A stretch of DNA of 64,000 nt from Hallella colorans (GTDB lineage Bacteria; Bacteroidota; Bacteroidia; Bacteroidales; Bacteroidaceae), in the NCBI RefSeq assembly GCF_003096815.1, contig NZ_QENY01000011.1:1-64000 (forward strand), written 5' to 3'. Made by a program: the position numbers and the translations under genes. Under the pieces are notes generated by a model. It was not told the origin of the DNA. It was given only the letters and a program-made list of their open reading frames with translations, and ran no database searches. Position 1 is the stretch's first letter; each line of letters begins with the position of its first letter. Of the stretch, positions 25,295 to 34,394 are shown one piece after another.

Positions 25295-25501
25295 TTATAA
25301 ACCGGAATCTAAGAGCAACTCGGCCACCTCCTCGGGCGTATTGAACGGCATACCGTCAGACAGCTCGTTGTCAGACAGCTCCGCCACCAACGCCTCAGCC
25401 TCGGCTTTGGTGAGCTTGGGCGTGCCGTCGGCGTCGCTGGCTTGCATCAACGCCCGCAATATGGCAGCGCGATATTCTTCCAAATCTTTCACGGTTCGCA
25501 A
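25295..25501 (-). CDS. Small acidic protein preceding the sigma factor gene
   Basis: The 68 residues are acidic and helical (RTVKDLEEYRAAILRALMQ, then LTKAEAEALVAELSDNELSDGMPF) and end with TPEEVAELLLDSGL. No motif is recognised. The gene ends 8 bp before the sigma factor start, and a TAACTTTA-type box (25515-25522) precedes it, so it is the first gene of the operon. Its position invites the idea of a sigma-binding regulator, but that is only inferred from the context. Confidence 0.65.
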   Translation of the reverse strand: MRTVKDLEEYRAAILRALMQASDADGTPKLTKAEAEALVAELSDNELSDGMPFNTPEEVAELLLDSGL

Positions 25502-25706
25502 TTTTTATTTGCGGTAAAGTTACGCATAAATTATCAAACAACAAATGATTTTAAGTACCAATCATGAGCCAGACTCACTTTTTTTGTATAATTTTGCGCA
25601 TTGACAACCAAAAAGGCCGCGCGTACGAGCATACCAAAGCGCAAGGCGACGGGCCACGCCCGCACCGGCGGTACATTGTGACGATGCGCGCGATGAGGCA
25701 TAGGAT

Positions 25707-25952
25707 ATGATTAGCAAAGACAGCATAGAGCAGGCTTACGCATTCTTTCACCAGAAAGAGCGCGTGTACTCGCGGGCCACAGACCCCACGCAGAGAGACG
25801 AGATAGAGTATGCCATAGACATGTACGTGCAACAAATGAGTGCCGAGCTGTACGCGCTGCTGTCCGACGGGCACCGTGAGTACCTGCTCACCCACGCCAC
25901 GTTCGGCCGCGACCTCGCGCAAGCCGTGGAACGGCTGGAGAGCATGCTGTGA
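25707..25952 (+). CDS. Small helical protein of unknown function
   Basis: The 81-residue protein appears all-helical: IEQAYAFFHQKERVYSRA, then RDEIEYAIDMYVQQMSAELYALL and FGRDLAQAVERLESML. It has no signal peptide or known motif. It heads a short group (with the gene at 26008) divergent from the sigma factor operon. I recall similar small proteins in Bacteroidales but no function. Confidence 0.6.
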   Translation: MISKDSIEQAYAFFHQKERVYSRATDPTQRDEIEYAIDMYVQQMSAELYALLSDGHREYLLTHATFGRDLAQAVERLESML

Positions 25953-26007
25953 GCAACAAGTCAACGACAAACACCAAACCACCTTGACACATTACACCAA
26001 GAAAACC

Positions 26008-26289
26008 ATGAGGACGATTGCGAGCAACATCAAAGCGCGGCTGGGCCGACTGTCATATCGCACAGGCGTGACTGTGCTCGCGATGTGCATACCTTTTTAT
26101 ATATTGTCGTTCGCGCAGATGGCGTTGCCCATCCCCACCGCCGCCAAAGGCGCATTGTGGGTGGCACTGTTCGGGATGGCCAAGACGTGCCAATACTGCG
26201 GCATCACCATCGTGGGTGCCAAGGGCATCAAGGCATGGTGGCAGAAACGCAAAAAGACGACGCGAGACTCCGGGCGACAGGAAGCGTAA
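26008..26289 (+). CDS. Small two-helix membrane protein of unknown function
   Basis: The 93 residues (start MRTIASNIKAR) contain two hydrophobic segments, GVTVLAMCIPFYILSFAQMAL and KGALWVALFGMAKTCQYCGITIV, and a basic tail (WWQKRKKTTR). A CQYC pair sits inside the second helix. A longer frame opens upstream, but its first 56 codons overlap the preceding gene and look unnatural. It follows the 25707 gene by 55 bp, probably in the same operon. Confidence 0.6.
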   Translation: MRTIASNIKARLGRLSYRTGVTVLAMCIPFYILSFAQMALPIPTAAKGALWVALFGMAKTCQYCGITIVGAKGIKAWWQKRKKTTRDSGRQEA

Positions 26290-26357
26290 ACCACGATGCG
26301 AACACTTAAAAAATGTAAAACATCGTGCGTTCCTTCGCTTTTTCGCTTGAAAGACAT

Positions 26358-26365
26358 TATCTTTG
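26358..26365 (+). promoter_or_regulatory. -7 promoter box of tRNA-Tyr
   Basis: TATCTTTG lies 28 bp upstream of the tRNA 5' end. The -33 box is not clear. Confidence 0.5.
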
Positions 26366-26393
26366 CACTCGCTTTCAAATTTTAAAAGCAACT

Positions 26394-26476
26394 GGGTGGT
26401 TACCAGAGTGGCCAAATGGGGCAGACTGTAAATCTGCTGGCTCTTGCCTACGGTGGTTCGAATCCATCACCACCCA
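26394..26476 (+). tRNA. tRNA-Tyr (GTA)
   Basis: The acceptor arms GGGTGGT and ACCACCC pair perfectly with discriminator A. The anticodon stem GCAGA/TCTGC encloses CTGTAAA, giving anticodon GTA. A long variable arm follows (class II tRNA), and the T-loop TTCGAAT is standard. The 3' CCA is not encoded. Confidence 0.95.
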
Positions 26477-26554
26477 CATCCGAAACGAGAAAGCCGCGCG
26501 CCATGACCGAAATGGGCAACACGAGCGAGACGGCTATCCCAACATCTCCCCAAC

Positions 26555-26695
26555 ATGAATTTATACATACTGATAGCGGTCTTTGCGCTGCTCACTATTA
26601 TCATGGTGTGGCTCGCAGCAAAGACATGGATAGACTTTTACCGACGTAAACACGGCCGCAAGAATGGCAGACGACGGTCCAGCAATGAGATTTAG
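26555..26695 (+). CDS. 46-residue single-helix membrane protein
   Basis: The ORF begins MNLYILIAVFALLTIIMVW, a strong transmembrane helix, and ends with a basic tail (YRRKHGRKNGRRRSSNEI). It lies 79 bp after the tRNA-Tyr gene and ends 31 bp before a strong terminator, so tRNA and ORF may share one transcript. The N-out/C-in basic tail is typical of small membrane proteins; function unknown. Confidence 0.5.
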   Translation: MNLYILIAVFALLTIIMVWLAAKTWIDFYRRKHGRKNGRRRSSNEI

Positions 26696-26725
26696 ACCGA
26701 GAGCGCAAGGGTCTCACGACGAATA

Positions 26726-26775
26726 AGCGACAGCCCCCTTGACAACCATCTGTGGTTGTCAAGGGGGCTGTCGCT
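26726..26775. terminator. Strong bidirectional terminator
   Basis: The arms starting AGCGACAGCCCCCTTGACAA pair perfectly over 22 bp around a 6-nt loop. It lies between the plus-strand small ORF and the 3' end of rpoD and can serve both. Confidence 0.75.
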
Positions 26776-26827
26776 ATGGGTGATGGGCAAGGTAAAGGAC
26801 AGAGAGGGCACGCCTTCTTATGGCCGC

Positions 26828-27703
26828 TTATCCCAAATATTGGCGCAGTGTGTTGGCATACTTACTGAAACGTATCTTGCGAATGGCTTTCTCGCGCAAC
26901 TGGCGGATACGCTCGCGCGTCATTCCCATATCGGTGGCTATCTCCTCAAGGCTTTTTTCCATCACGCCGATGCCAAAAGATTCTCTGACAATCTTTTGCT
27001 CACGATCACTGAGCACCTCTCGCAGCAAGTCGTTGACAAACTGCACCATCGATTCCTTTTCGAGCGAACTGTCTGACTTCAGGTCGTTATCGTCTGACAA
27101 TAACATGTCGGCCATAGACCCGTCATCGTCATCTCCAAAAGGGGCGTCAATGCTTGTGGTATGCGTGTTGGCACTGACGGCCGTGCGTATCTGCGCCTCA
27201 TCCACATCAATCAGCTCTGCCAATTCGTGCAGCGATGGCATGCGGCCGTGCTCTTGCAAGAACTGTTCGGTCACCCTGTTTACCTTGCCAGAGATGCCCA
27301 CCTGATTGAGCGGCATGCGCACAATGCGACTTTTCACAGCCAAGGCCTCCATGATGCTCTGCCTAATCCACCAAACAGCATAAGAGATAAATTTGAAACC
27401 CCGCGTCTCGTCAAACTTCTCGGCAGCCTTGACCAACCCCATGTTGCCCTCGTTGATAAGGTCTATGAGCGAGATGCCTTGGTGCTGATACTGCTTGGCT
27501 ACCGAAACGACAAACCGCAGGTTGGCATTGACCAATCGATCACGCGCCCGGTCTCCCTCGGGGCCTCCCTTATGAATGGCTTGCGCCAACGCAGCCTCCT
27601 CGTCAGGGGTAAGCATAGGCTCGCGCGCTATCTCCGAGAGATAACGGTCAAGAGACTCACTATTGCGAGTGGTAATGTTCTTGGATATCTTCAGTTGCCT
27701 CAT
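26828..27703 (-). CDS. rpoD: Primary RNA polymerase sigma factor
   Basis: The 291-residue protein is the Bacteroidota housekeeping sigma factor, which recognises the TAnnTTTG promoters seen across the window. It lacks region 1.1 and starts with MRQLKISKNITTRN followed by region 1.2 (SLDRYLSEIAREPMLTPDEE). Region 2 (LRFVVSVAKQYQHQG, LIDLINEGNMGLVKAA, FISYAVWWIRQSI), region 3 (GRMPSLHELAELIDVDE) and region 4 (EEIATDMGMTRERIRQLREKAIRKIR) are complete. It has its own consensus promoter and is monocistronic. Confidence 0.97.
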   Translation of the reverse strand: MRQLKISKNITTRNSESLDRYLSEIAREPMLTPDEEAALAQAIHKGGPEGDRARDRLVNANLRFVVSVAKQYQHQGISLIDLINEGNMGLVKAAEKFDETRGFKFISYAVWWIRQSIMEALAVKSRIVRMPLNQVGISGKVNRVTEQFLQEHGRMPSLHELAELIDVDEAQIRTAVSANTHTTSIDAPFGDDDDGSMADMLLSDDNDLKSDSSLEKESMVQFVNDLLREVLSDREQKIVRESFGIGVMEKSLEEIATDMGMTRERIRQLREKAIRKIRFSKYANTLRQYLG

Positions 27704-27749
27704 TTCTTACAAGTTGTAAAGGTGGGTTAGTCTTTTATAGATGTAGTGA

Positions 27750-27780
27750 CAAAAGTACAAATAAATATTAAACGAACAAA
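27750..27780 (-). promoter_or_regulatory. rpoD promoter
   Basis: On the minus strand TTTG (27777-27780), exactly 19 bp, then TACTTTTG (27750-27757). Transcription would start about 40 nt before the ATG at 27703. Confidence 0.65.
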
Positions 27781-27912
27781 AGATATTGAAGAAAATACGC
27801 CCTAATGGGCAATTATATTAAGATTGTAAGATGCGTTTCAAAACAAGGAGCGTGCCAACATATCGACTCGATAGGATGGCAAGACGAGAACGACAAGATG
27901 TGGCGCCAAACT

Positions 27913-28989
27913 CTATGACAACTCAAGATGGTACGAGCGTTCGTAAGCCACTCGCATGACGGCGGGCAAAGGCCTTCGCAGTTGGGCTAACGCGAGTGCC
28001 ACATGCCCCATCGTGGTGCGCAAATTGAGTTCCACACAGGGATGCAGCCTTAGGCCGCTCTCGGTTCTCACAACCATCATGTCCACGCCGAAACGCTCGC
28101 AACACGTGCCATCGAGCAGGGGTTCCATAACCGCGCAAACAGTCTGCCGCACCCTCGCAAGCAGCGACGAACTGACGTATTGAGCCAAAAAATCACCTTT
28201 GGCCTCCTCTGTGTCAACCACATTGCCCATATACGCCCCATTGACTGTTTGAAACACCGACAACCCCTCGAACATAACGCCTACTCCATCACGATGGGCG
28301 AACTCCATACCGAAGTCGACTACCTTGTCGTACCAAGGTTCCACCATCACCCCACCCTGTCGCTCGATGACATGCTTAGCCCAATTGAGCAAAGGACTGG
28401 CGACGGCAAAATCGTCATGACCATCATGGCAGCGCATACGTCGCACGCCTCGGCCGCTGCTGCTCCACGGCGCTTTCAACATGAGGTCGCGGTGCGTGCG
28501 GCACATGGCAGACACCTCCTCCAAGCACGTGGCGAGACGCGCTTGCCCAACCGTGCCCATTTGACGGGTCAGCGTGGGCAACAAATGTTGGGCCGCCCAA
28601 GCGCGATGGCTCATGGTACGCACACGAGCTATCTGGTCGGCTGAGGGCAAACTATCCGCAGGCACACCGCAATCCAAAAGCTCTTGGCGTATGGCCGCGT
28701 CCCATCCCCATGGCGACACATGAACAGGCTGCCCCGAATGCGCTCTCATCAGAGCCGATAACGCGCGCTTGTCGAGCAGGCGAGCGTCGGTGTCAAGCGC
28801 AAGCGCCCTTAACTTTCGGTGCGCGTCCGCGGGACTTTCCACCAACACTACATCACCACGCTTGGCCCAAAGCGATGGCAAGAAGTCCAAGTCGCGACGC
28901 AACCACCGTCCGGCGCGAGGAGCCGTGAAACGGGCACACCCCACAGCTAATGCAATATCGTGTTCGGGATTGAAAATATGAATTGTCAT
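27913..28989 (-). CDS. ATP-grasp-like protein of unknown function
   Basis: The 358-residue protein (start MTIHIFNPEHDIALA) has an N-terminal NPEHDIALA motif, a central segment LMLKAPWSSSGRGVRRM that looks like the ATP-grasp Lys and glycine-rich loop, then VMVEPWYDKVVDFGMEF, and near the end FGVDMMVV and VELNLRTTMGHVAL, where Glu-Asn would bind metal. This order matches ATP-grasp ligases, but the substrate is unknown. The ORF is open 74 codons further upstream; that part overlaps a minus-strand TATTTTTG box (29010-29017), so the internal ATG is chosen. It is divergent from the AAA gene. Confidence 0.75.
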   Translation of the reverse strand: MTIHIFNPEHDIALAVGCARFTAPRAGRWLRRDLDFLPSLWAKRGDVVLVESPADAHRKLRALALDTDARLLDKRALSALMRAHSGQPVHVSPWGWDAAIRQELLDCGVPADSLPSADQIARVRTMSHRAWAAQHLLPTLTRQMGTVGQARLATCLEEVSAMCRTHRDLMLKAPWSSSGRGVRRMRCHDGHDDFAVASPLLNWAKHVIERQGGVMVEPWYDKVVDFGMEFAHRDGVGVMFEGLSVFQTVNGAYMGNVVDTEEAKGDFLAQYVSSSLLARVRQTVCAVMEPLLDGTCCERFGVDMMVVRTESGLRLHPCVELNLRTTMGHVALALAQLRRPLPAVMRVAYERSYHLELS

Positions 28990-29177
28990 CTTAACGACGG
29001 AATAATGCGCAAAAATAACTATTTTTTCAACAAAAAACATACGAATGACCACTAAAAACGCCATTAAGCGACAAGGCATAGTGAGATGATAACAAAAAGA
29101 CACCCCTGCGTACACATAGGGATAAAACAAATGTGGATATAAAAAATGATAAAAATAGAAAGTTTTGCAATGTGTAG

Positions 29178-29208
29178 TTTGCAAATATAAAATAAATGAG
29201 TATCTTTG
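29178..29208 (+). promoter_or_regulatory. Promoter of the AAA ATPase gene
   Basis: TTTG (29178-29181), a 19-bp spacer and TATCTTTG (29201-29208). The predicted start is about 30 nt before the ATG at 29244. Confidence 0.65.
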
Positions 29209-29243
29209 CATATGTCAAAGACAGTAAAACAAGTACACTGTAG

Positions 29244-30431
29244 ATGGAAGCTTTTTATCGCACCCACACTTATCTTGTAGAGCACACCAATGCTCCCGTT
29301 CGTCGCACCTTGATGGACGAGATAGATTGGGGAGACCGCATGATAGGCATCAAAGGGACGCGGGGCGTAGGCAAAACTACTTTCCTGCTACAATATGCCA
29401 AAGAAAAGTTTGGCAAGGACGATCGCAGGTGCCTGTATGTAAACATGAATAATTTTTACTTTCAGGGAGTGGGGATAGCCGACTTCGCGCGCGATTTCGT
29501 GGCGCAAGGTGGCAGAACATTACTCATTGACCAAGTGTTCAAACAGCCCCACTGGAGTGCCGAGCTTCGCAAATGCTACAACGAGTTTCCCAATCTCAAC
29601 ATTGTGTTTACTGGCTCAAGCGTGATGAGACTAAAAGAAGAGAATCCTGAGCTGAATGGCATCGTGAAGAGCTACAACCTGCGAGGCTTGTCGTTCAGAG
29701 AGTTTGTCAACCTGAAGTCGGGACAAAATTTCACCCCTTTTTCACTATACGACATACTGCACGACCATGAGCGCATCGAAAAAAGCATATTGCCACACGT
29801 GAGCCCAACGACATATTTTCAAGACTATCTGCATCATGGTTTCTACCCTTTGTTCATGGAGCAAAGCAATTTCTCTGAAAACCTGCTCAAAACCATGAAC
29901 ATGACTACCGAGGTGGACATTCTGCTCATCAAACAAATAGACCTGAAATACCTCAACAAGATAAAAAAACTGTTCTACCTGTTGGCCGTGGAGGGCATCC
30001 ACTCACCCAACATCAGCAAGCTGGCCGAACAGATAGACACCAGTCGGGCCACCGTGATGAACTATATAAAATATCTCGCAGACGCTCGCTTGATAAACAT
30101 GATCTACGCCCAAGGGAAAAAGTTTCCGAAAAAACCATCAAAGGTCATGTTGCACAATCCCAACTTGATGTACGCCATATATCCCATAACGGTACAGCCA
30201 CAAGATGTCATGGAGACATTCTTTGTGAACAGCTTATGGAAAGATCACAAGGTGAACGAAGGAAACTGCGCGCACAGTTACACCATTGACGGAAACCTGC
30301 ACTTTCGCGTTTGCGACGCACACGCCAAAGCCAAACAGCGTTTTAACGATGAAACCATATACGCACCATACAATACCGAGATAGGACACGCCAACCATAT
30401 ACCATTGTGGCTGTTCGGTTTTTTGTACTAA
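29244..30431 (+). CDS. AAA ATPase of the AAA_14/DUF4143 type
   Basis: The 395-residue protein has Walker A GTRGVGKTT near residue 38-46, followed by TFLLQYAKEKF. The Walker B strand reads TLLIDQV near residue 95, with Gln where the family normally has Glu (IDE). A sensor strand NIVFTGSS follows near 125, LRGLSFREF near 152, and a winged-helix-like segment (ISKLAEQIDTSRATVMNYIKYL) near 265 leads into the DUF4143 C-terminal part. These ATPases are common single genes in Bacteroidales and their role is unclear. The missing Glu predicts weak or no ATP hydrolysis. Confidence 0.85.
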   Translation: MEAFYRTHTYLVEHTNAPVRRTLMDEIDWGDRMIGIKGTRGVGKTTFLLQYAKEKFGKDDRRCLYVNMNNFYFQGVGIADFARDFVAQGGRTLLIDQVFKQPHWSAELRKCYNEFPNLNIVFTGSSVMRLKEENPELNGIVKSYNLRGLSFREFVNLKSGQNFTPFSLYDILHDHERIEKSILPHVSPTTYFQDYLHHGFYPLFMEQSNFSENLLKTMNMTTEVDILLIKQIDLKYLNKIKKLFYLLAVEGIHSPNISKLAEQIDTSRATVMNYIKYLADARLINMIYAQGKKFPKKPSKVMLHNPNLMYAIYPITVQPQDVMETFFVNSLWKDHKVNEGNCAHSYTIDGNLHFRVCDAHAKAKQRFNDETIYAPYNTEIGHANHIPLWLFGFLY

Positions 30432-30544
30432 GGCAATCTCGGCATAGCGTTCAATCATGGCGACGCCAAGTGGAAACCACATGGACAGGATAAGCCAATT
30501 TTTAACATTACAACAACATTATAAACTTTATTATCTATTTTAAA

Positions 30545-33500
30545 ATGGCAAAAGAAAAGAAATTTATGACTTGTGACGGTAATACCGCAGCAGCCCACGT
30601 GAGCTATATGTTCAGCGAGGTGGCCGCGATTTACCCCATCACGCCATCTTCTACCATGGCTGAGCACGTAGACGAATGGTCCGCAAGAGGACGCAAGAAC
30701 ATTTTCGGCCAAACGGTAGCCGTACAGGAAATGCAGTCGGAGGGTGGTGCCGCAGGTGCGGTGCACGGATCTTTGCAAGCTGGTGCGCTAACCACGACAT
30801 TTACAGCATCGCAGGGTTTGCTGCTGATGATACCAAACATGTACAAGATTGCCGGTGAGTTGCTTCCTTGCGTCTTCGACGTATCGGCCCGCACGCTCGC
30901 TAGTCACGCCCTATGTATCTTCGGAGATCACCAAGACGTAATGGCGTGCAGACAGACAGGCTTCGCCATGTTTTGCTCTGGCTCAGTGCAAGAAGTGATG
31001 GACCTTACAGCCGTTCCCCACTTGGCCACACTCAAGACATCGGTACCTTTCGTCAATTTCTTTGACGGTTTCCGCACATCGCACGAATATCACAAGATTG
31101 AGGCCATTGACCAAGAAGACTTGGAAAAACTCATTGACCGCGACGCTCTGAAGAAATTCCGTGACCGCGCGCTCACACCCGCGCACCCTGTAACACGCGG
31201 CACTGCTGAGAACCCAGAGACATTCTTCACTCATCGCGAGGCTTCCAACGAGTATTACAACCGCGTACCCGAAGTGGTGGAGGAATACTTAGCCAAGATT
31301 TCCGCTATCACCGGTCGCGAATACCACCTCTTCAATTACTATGGCGCCAAGGATGCCGAGAATATCATCGTGCTCATGGGATCGGCCACGGAAGCCGCTC
31401 GTGAGGCCATCGATTACTTGGCGAAACAAGGCAAGAAAGTGGGCATGGTGTCCGTACACCTCTATCGCCCATTCTCGGTGGAGGCCATTCGCAAGGCCAT
31501 ACCCGACAGCGTGAAGCGTATCGCCGTCTTGGACCGCACCAAAGAGCCGGGCGCAGAGGGAGAGCCTCTGTATCTCGACGTGAAATCCGCGCTCTACGAC
31601 GACCCACGCAAACCGCTCATCGTAGGTGGACGCTATGGATTGGGCTCACGTGACACCACGCCTGCTCACATCATCGGCGTATTCAACAACCTTGAGATGC
31701 CCGAGCCCAAGAACCATTTCACCGTAGGAATCGTGGACGACGTGACCTTCACTTCGCTGCCAGAGGTGCCTGAAATACCAATGGGTGGCGACACGATGTT
31801 TGAGGCTAAGTTCTTCGGTCTGGGATCTGACGGTACGGTAGGAGCCAACAAGAACTCCGTACAAATCATTGGTAACAACACCGACAAATATTGCCAAGCA
31901 TATTTCGCATACGACTCCAAGAAGTCGGGCGGTTTCACTTGTTCTCACCTCCGCTTCGGCGACGAGCCCATTCGCTCCACCTACTTGGTGAACACACCTA
32001 ACTTTGTGGCTTGCCACGTACAGGTTTACCTGCACATGTACGATGTGACCCGTGGTCTTCGCGATAATGGCACTTTCTTGCTCAACACCATTTTTGAGGG
32101 TCAAGAATTGGTTGATTTTATACCTAACAAGGTGAAACGTTATTTCGCCAAGCACAATATCACCATCTATTATATCAACGCAACGAAGATAGGCCGCGAG
32201 ATTGGATTGGGCAATCGCACCAACACCATCCTGCAATCGGCATTCTTCCGCATTACAAAGGTGATACCAATCGACCTCGCCGTGGAGCAGATGAAAGCTT
32301 TCATCGTGAAGTCTTACGGCAAGAAGGGTGAGGATGTCGTTAACAAGAACTATGCTGCCGTGGATCGCGGAGACGAGTACAAACAGCTGGAGGTAGACCC
32401 AGCATGGGCCAATCTACCAGACGACGAGGACAAGAACGCCAACGAGCCGGCTTTCATCAAAGAACTCGTACGCCCCATCAACGCGCAGGCTGGCGACTTG
32501 CTGAAGGTTTCAGACTTCGTGAAGCATGGCACCGTGGACGGTACTTGGCAAAACGGCACATCCGCTTATGAGAAGCGTGGCGTAGAAGCCATCGTGCCAG
32601 AGTGGCATCCCGAAAATTGTATTCAATGTAACAAGTGTGCTTATTCTTGCCCACACGCTACCATTCGCCCATTTGTTCTTGACGAGAACGAGGCAAAAGA
32701 TTGCGACTTGACGACCATTGACGTGAACGCTCCAAAACAGCTCAAGGGCATGCAGTTCCGCATACAGGTGGCTGTCATGGACTGCTTGGGTTGTGGCAAC
32801 TGTGCCGACGTTTGTCCTGACAAAAAGAACAGAGAAACTGGCGAGGTGGAGAAGGCTCTTAAGATGATCCCATTCAATGTGGATTCTGACGAGATGCAAC
32901 AAGAAGCCAAAAACTGGGAGTACATGATTAAGAACGTATCTTCTAAGCAACACTTGGTAGACATCAAACAATCGCCCAAGAACTCACAGTTCGCCACACC
33001 GTTGTTTGAATTCTCTGGAGCATGCGCAGGATGCGGTGAGACTCCTTACGTGAAGCTCATCTCACAACTTTTTGGTGACCGTGAGATGGTAGCCAACGCC
33101 ACAGGATGCTCTTCTATTTACTCCGCTTCTATTCCTTCAACTCCTTACACCACCAATCCCGAGGGTCATGGACCAGCTTGGAACAACTCGTTGTTTGAGG
33201 ATTTCTGCGAGTTTGGATTGGGTATGGTACTTGGAAACAAGAAGATGAAAGAGCGTATCATGGTGCTCTTGAACGAGAAAATGGCCAACGAGGGCACATC
33301 AGAAGCCTTTAAGGCCGCTGCCCAGAAGTGGATTGAGAATAAAGACGACGCCGATGCCTCCAAGGAAGCAGCCGCAGAATTGAAACCTCTCATCGCGAAA
33401 GAGGCCGAGAGCGGATGCGCCATCGCAGAAGAACTGAAGACGCTCGACCACTATTTGGTGAAACGTAGCCAGTGGATTATCGGTGGCGACGGTGCTTCTT

Positions 33501-34150
33501 ATGATATTGGTTACGGTGGTCTTGACCACGTGTTGGCCACGGGCGAGGACGTGAACATTCTCGTGCTCGACACCGAGGTGTACTCCAACACCGGCGGACA
33601 GTCGTCCAAAGCTACACCATTAGGCGCCATCGCACAGTTCGCAGCTTCGGGCAAGCGTATTCGTAAGAAAGATCTTGGACTCATGCAGACCACATACGGT
33701 TACATCTACGTGGCACAGATTGCCATGGGCGCAGACAACGCCCAAACGCTGAAAGCTATTCGTGAGGCTGAGGCTTATCCAGGCCCGTCACTCATTATAG
33801 CTTATGCGCCATGTATCAACCACGGCATTAAAGGCACCAAGAACATGAAACGCAACATGGGCACTTCTCAGCGCGAGGAAGCACTGGCTGTGGAATGTGG
33901 ATATTGGCACTTGTGGCGTTACAACCCACTGTTGGCTGAGGAGGGCAAAAACCCATTCCAGCTTGACAGCAAGGAGCCTAAGTGGGAGAATTTCCACGAG
34001 TTCCTTATGGGTGAGGTACGCTACTCATCAGTGGCTAAAGCCTACCCACACGAGGCCGAGGAACTCTTCGATGCCGCCGAGAAAATGGCTAAATTGCGCT
34101 ATCAATCATACGTGCGCAAAACCAAAGAAGATTGGAGTGAAGAAGCATAA
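30545..34150 (+). CDS. nifJ: Pyruvate:ferredoxin (flavodoxin) oxidoreductase
   Basis: This homodimeric enzyme of 1201 residues splits pyruvate to acetyl-CoA and CO2 and reduces ferredoxin, the main route in anaerobic Bacteroidales. All domains are present in one chain: domain I with AYPITPSSTMAE-like IYPITPSSTMAEHVDEW near 25-40, domain II, the gamma-type domain with GTVGANKNSVQIIG near 420, two [4Fe-4S] clusters CIQCNKCAYSCPH (near 690) and CLGCGNCADVCPD (near 748), the proximal-cluster CAGCGE near 826, and the TPP-binding GDGASYDIGYGG with YSNTGGQSS near 990-1020. It is monocistronic with its own terminator. Confidence 0.97.
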   Translation: MAKEKKFMTCDGNTAAAHVSYMFSEVAAIYPITPSSTMAEHVDEWSARGRKNIFGQTVAVQEMQSEGGAAGAVHGSLQAGALTTTFTASQGLLLMIPNMYKIAGELLPCVFDVSARTLASHALCIFGDHQDVMACRQTGFAMFCSGSVQEVMDLTAVPHLATLKTSVPFVNFFDGFRTSHEYHKIEAIDQEDLEKLIDRDALKKFRDRALTPAHPVTRGTAENPETFFTHREASNEYYNRVPEVVEEYLAKISAITGREYHLFNYYGAKDAENIIVLMGSATEAAREAIDYLAKQGKKVGMVSVHLYRPFSVEAIRKAIPDSVKRIAVLDRTKEPGAEGEPLYLDVKSALYDDPRKPLIVGGRYGLGSRDTTPAHIIGVFNNLEMPEPKNHFTVGIVDDVTFTSLPEVPEIPMGGDTMFEAKFFGLGSDGTVGANKNSVQIIGNNTDKYCQAYFAYDSKKSGGFTCSHLRFGDEPIRSTYLVNTPNFVACHVQVYLHMYDVTRGLRDNGTFLLNTIFEGQELVDFIPNKVKRYFAKHNITIYYINATKIGREIGLGNRTNTILQSAFFRITKVIPIDLAVEQMKAFIVKSYGKKGEDVVNKNYAAVDRGDEYKQLEVDPAWANLPDDEDKNANEPAFIKELVRPINAQAGDLLKVSDFVKHGTVDGTWQNGTSAYEKRGVEAIVPEWHPENCIQCNKCAYSCPHATIRPFVLDENEAKDCDLTTIDVNAPKQLKGMQFRIQVAVMDCLGCGNCADVCPDKKNRETGEVEKALKMIPFNVDSDEMQQEAKNWEYMIKNVSSKQHLVDIKQSPKNSQFATPLFEFSGACAGCGETPYVKLISQLFGDREMVANATGCSSIYSASIPSTPYTTNPEGHGPAWNNSLFEDFCEFGLGMVLGNKKMKERIMVLLNEKMANEGTSEAFKAAAQKWIENKDDADASKEAAAELKPLIAKEAESGCAIAEELKTLDHYLVKRSQWIIGGDGASYDIGYGGLDHVLATGEDVNILVLDTEVYSNTGGQSSKATPLGAIAQFAASGKRIRKKDLGLMQTTYGYIYVAQIAMGADNAQTLKAIREAEAYPGPSLIIAYAPCINHGIKGTKNMKRNMGTSQREEALAVECGYWHLWRYNPLLAEEGKNPFQLDSKEPKWENFHEFLMGEVRYSSVAKAYPHEAEELFDAAEKMAKLRYQSYVRKTKEDWSEEA

Positions 34151-34173
34151 CGACTCTTCTTACCTATTTATAT

Positions 34174-34212
34174 AAATAAGTCCGGGGCCCCCAAGCCTCG
34201 GACTTATTTTAT
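34174..34212 (+). terminator. Terminator of nifJ
   Basis: AAATAAGTCCG and CGGACTTATTT pair perfectly around a 13-nt loop with GGGGCCCCC, followed by TTAT. Confidence 0.8.
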
Positions 34213-34394
34213 AAACTTAAATAGACAACGTGATAGAAGCAAATAAAAAAAAATTATATCAATACAAACAAAAGGTTAAATCGTATAAAAAAAAGAACCG
34301 TTTCTGATAATATTTCATTACCTTTAAACGACAAAAATATATGGGATGTTACTAAATAACATGCTTTTTGTGTTTAACTAAAATAAAAAAGAAG

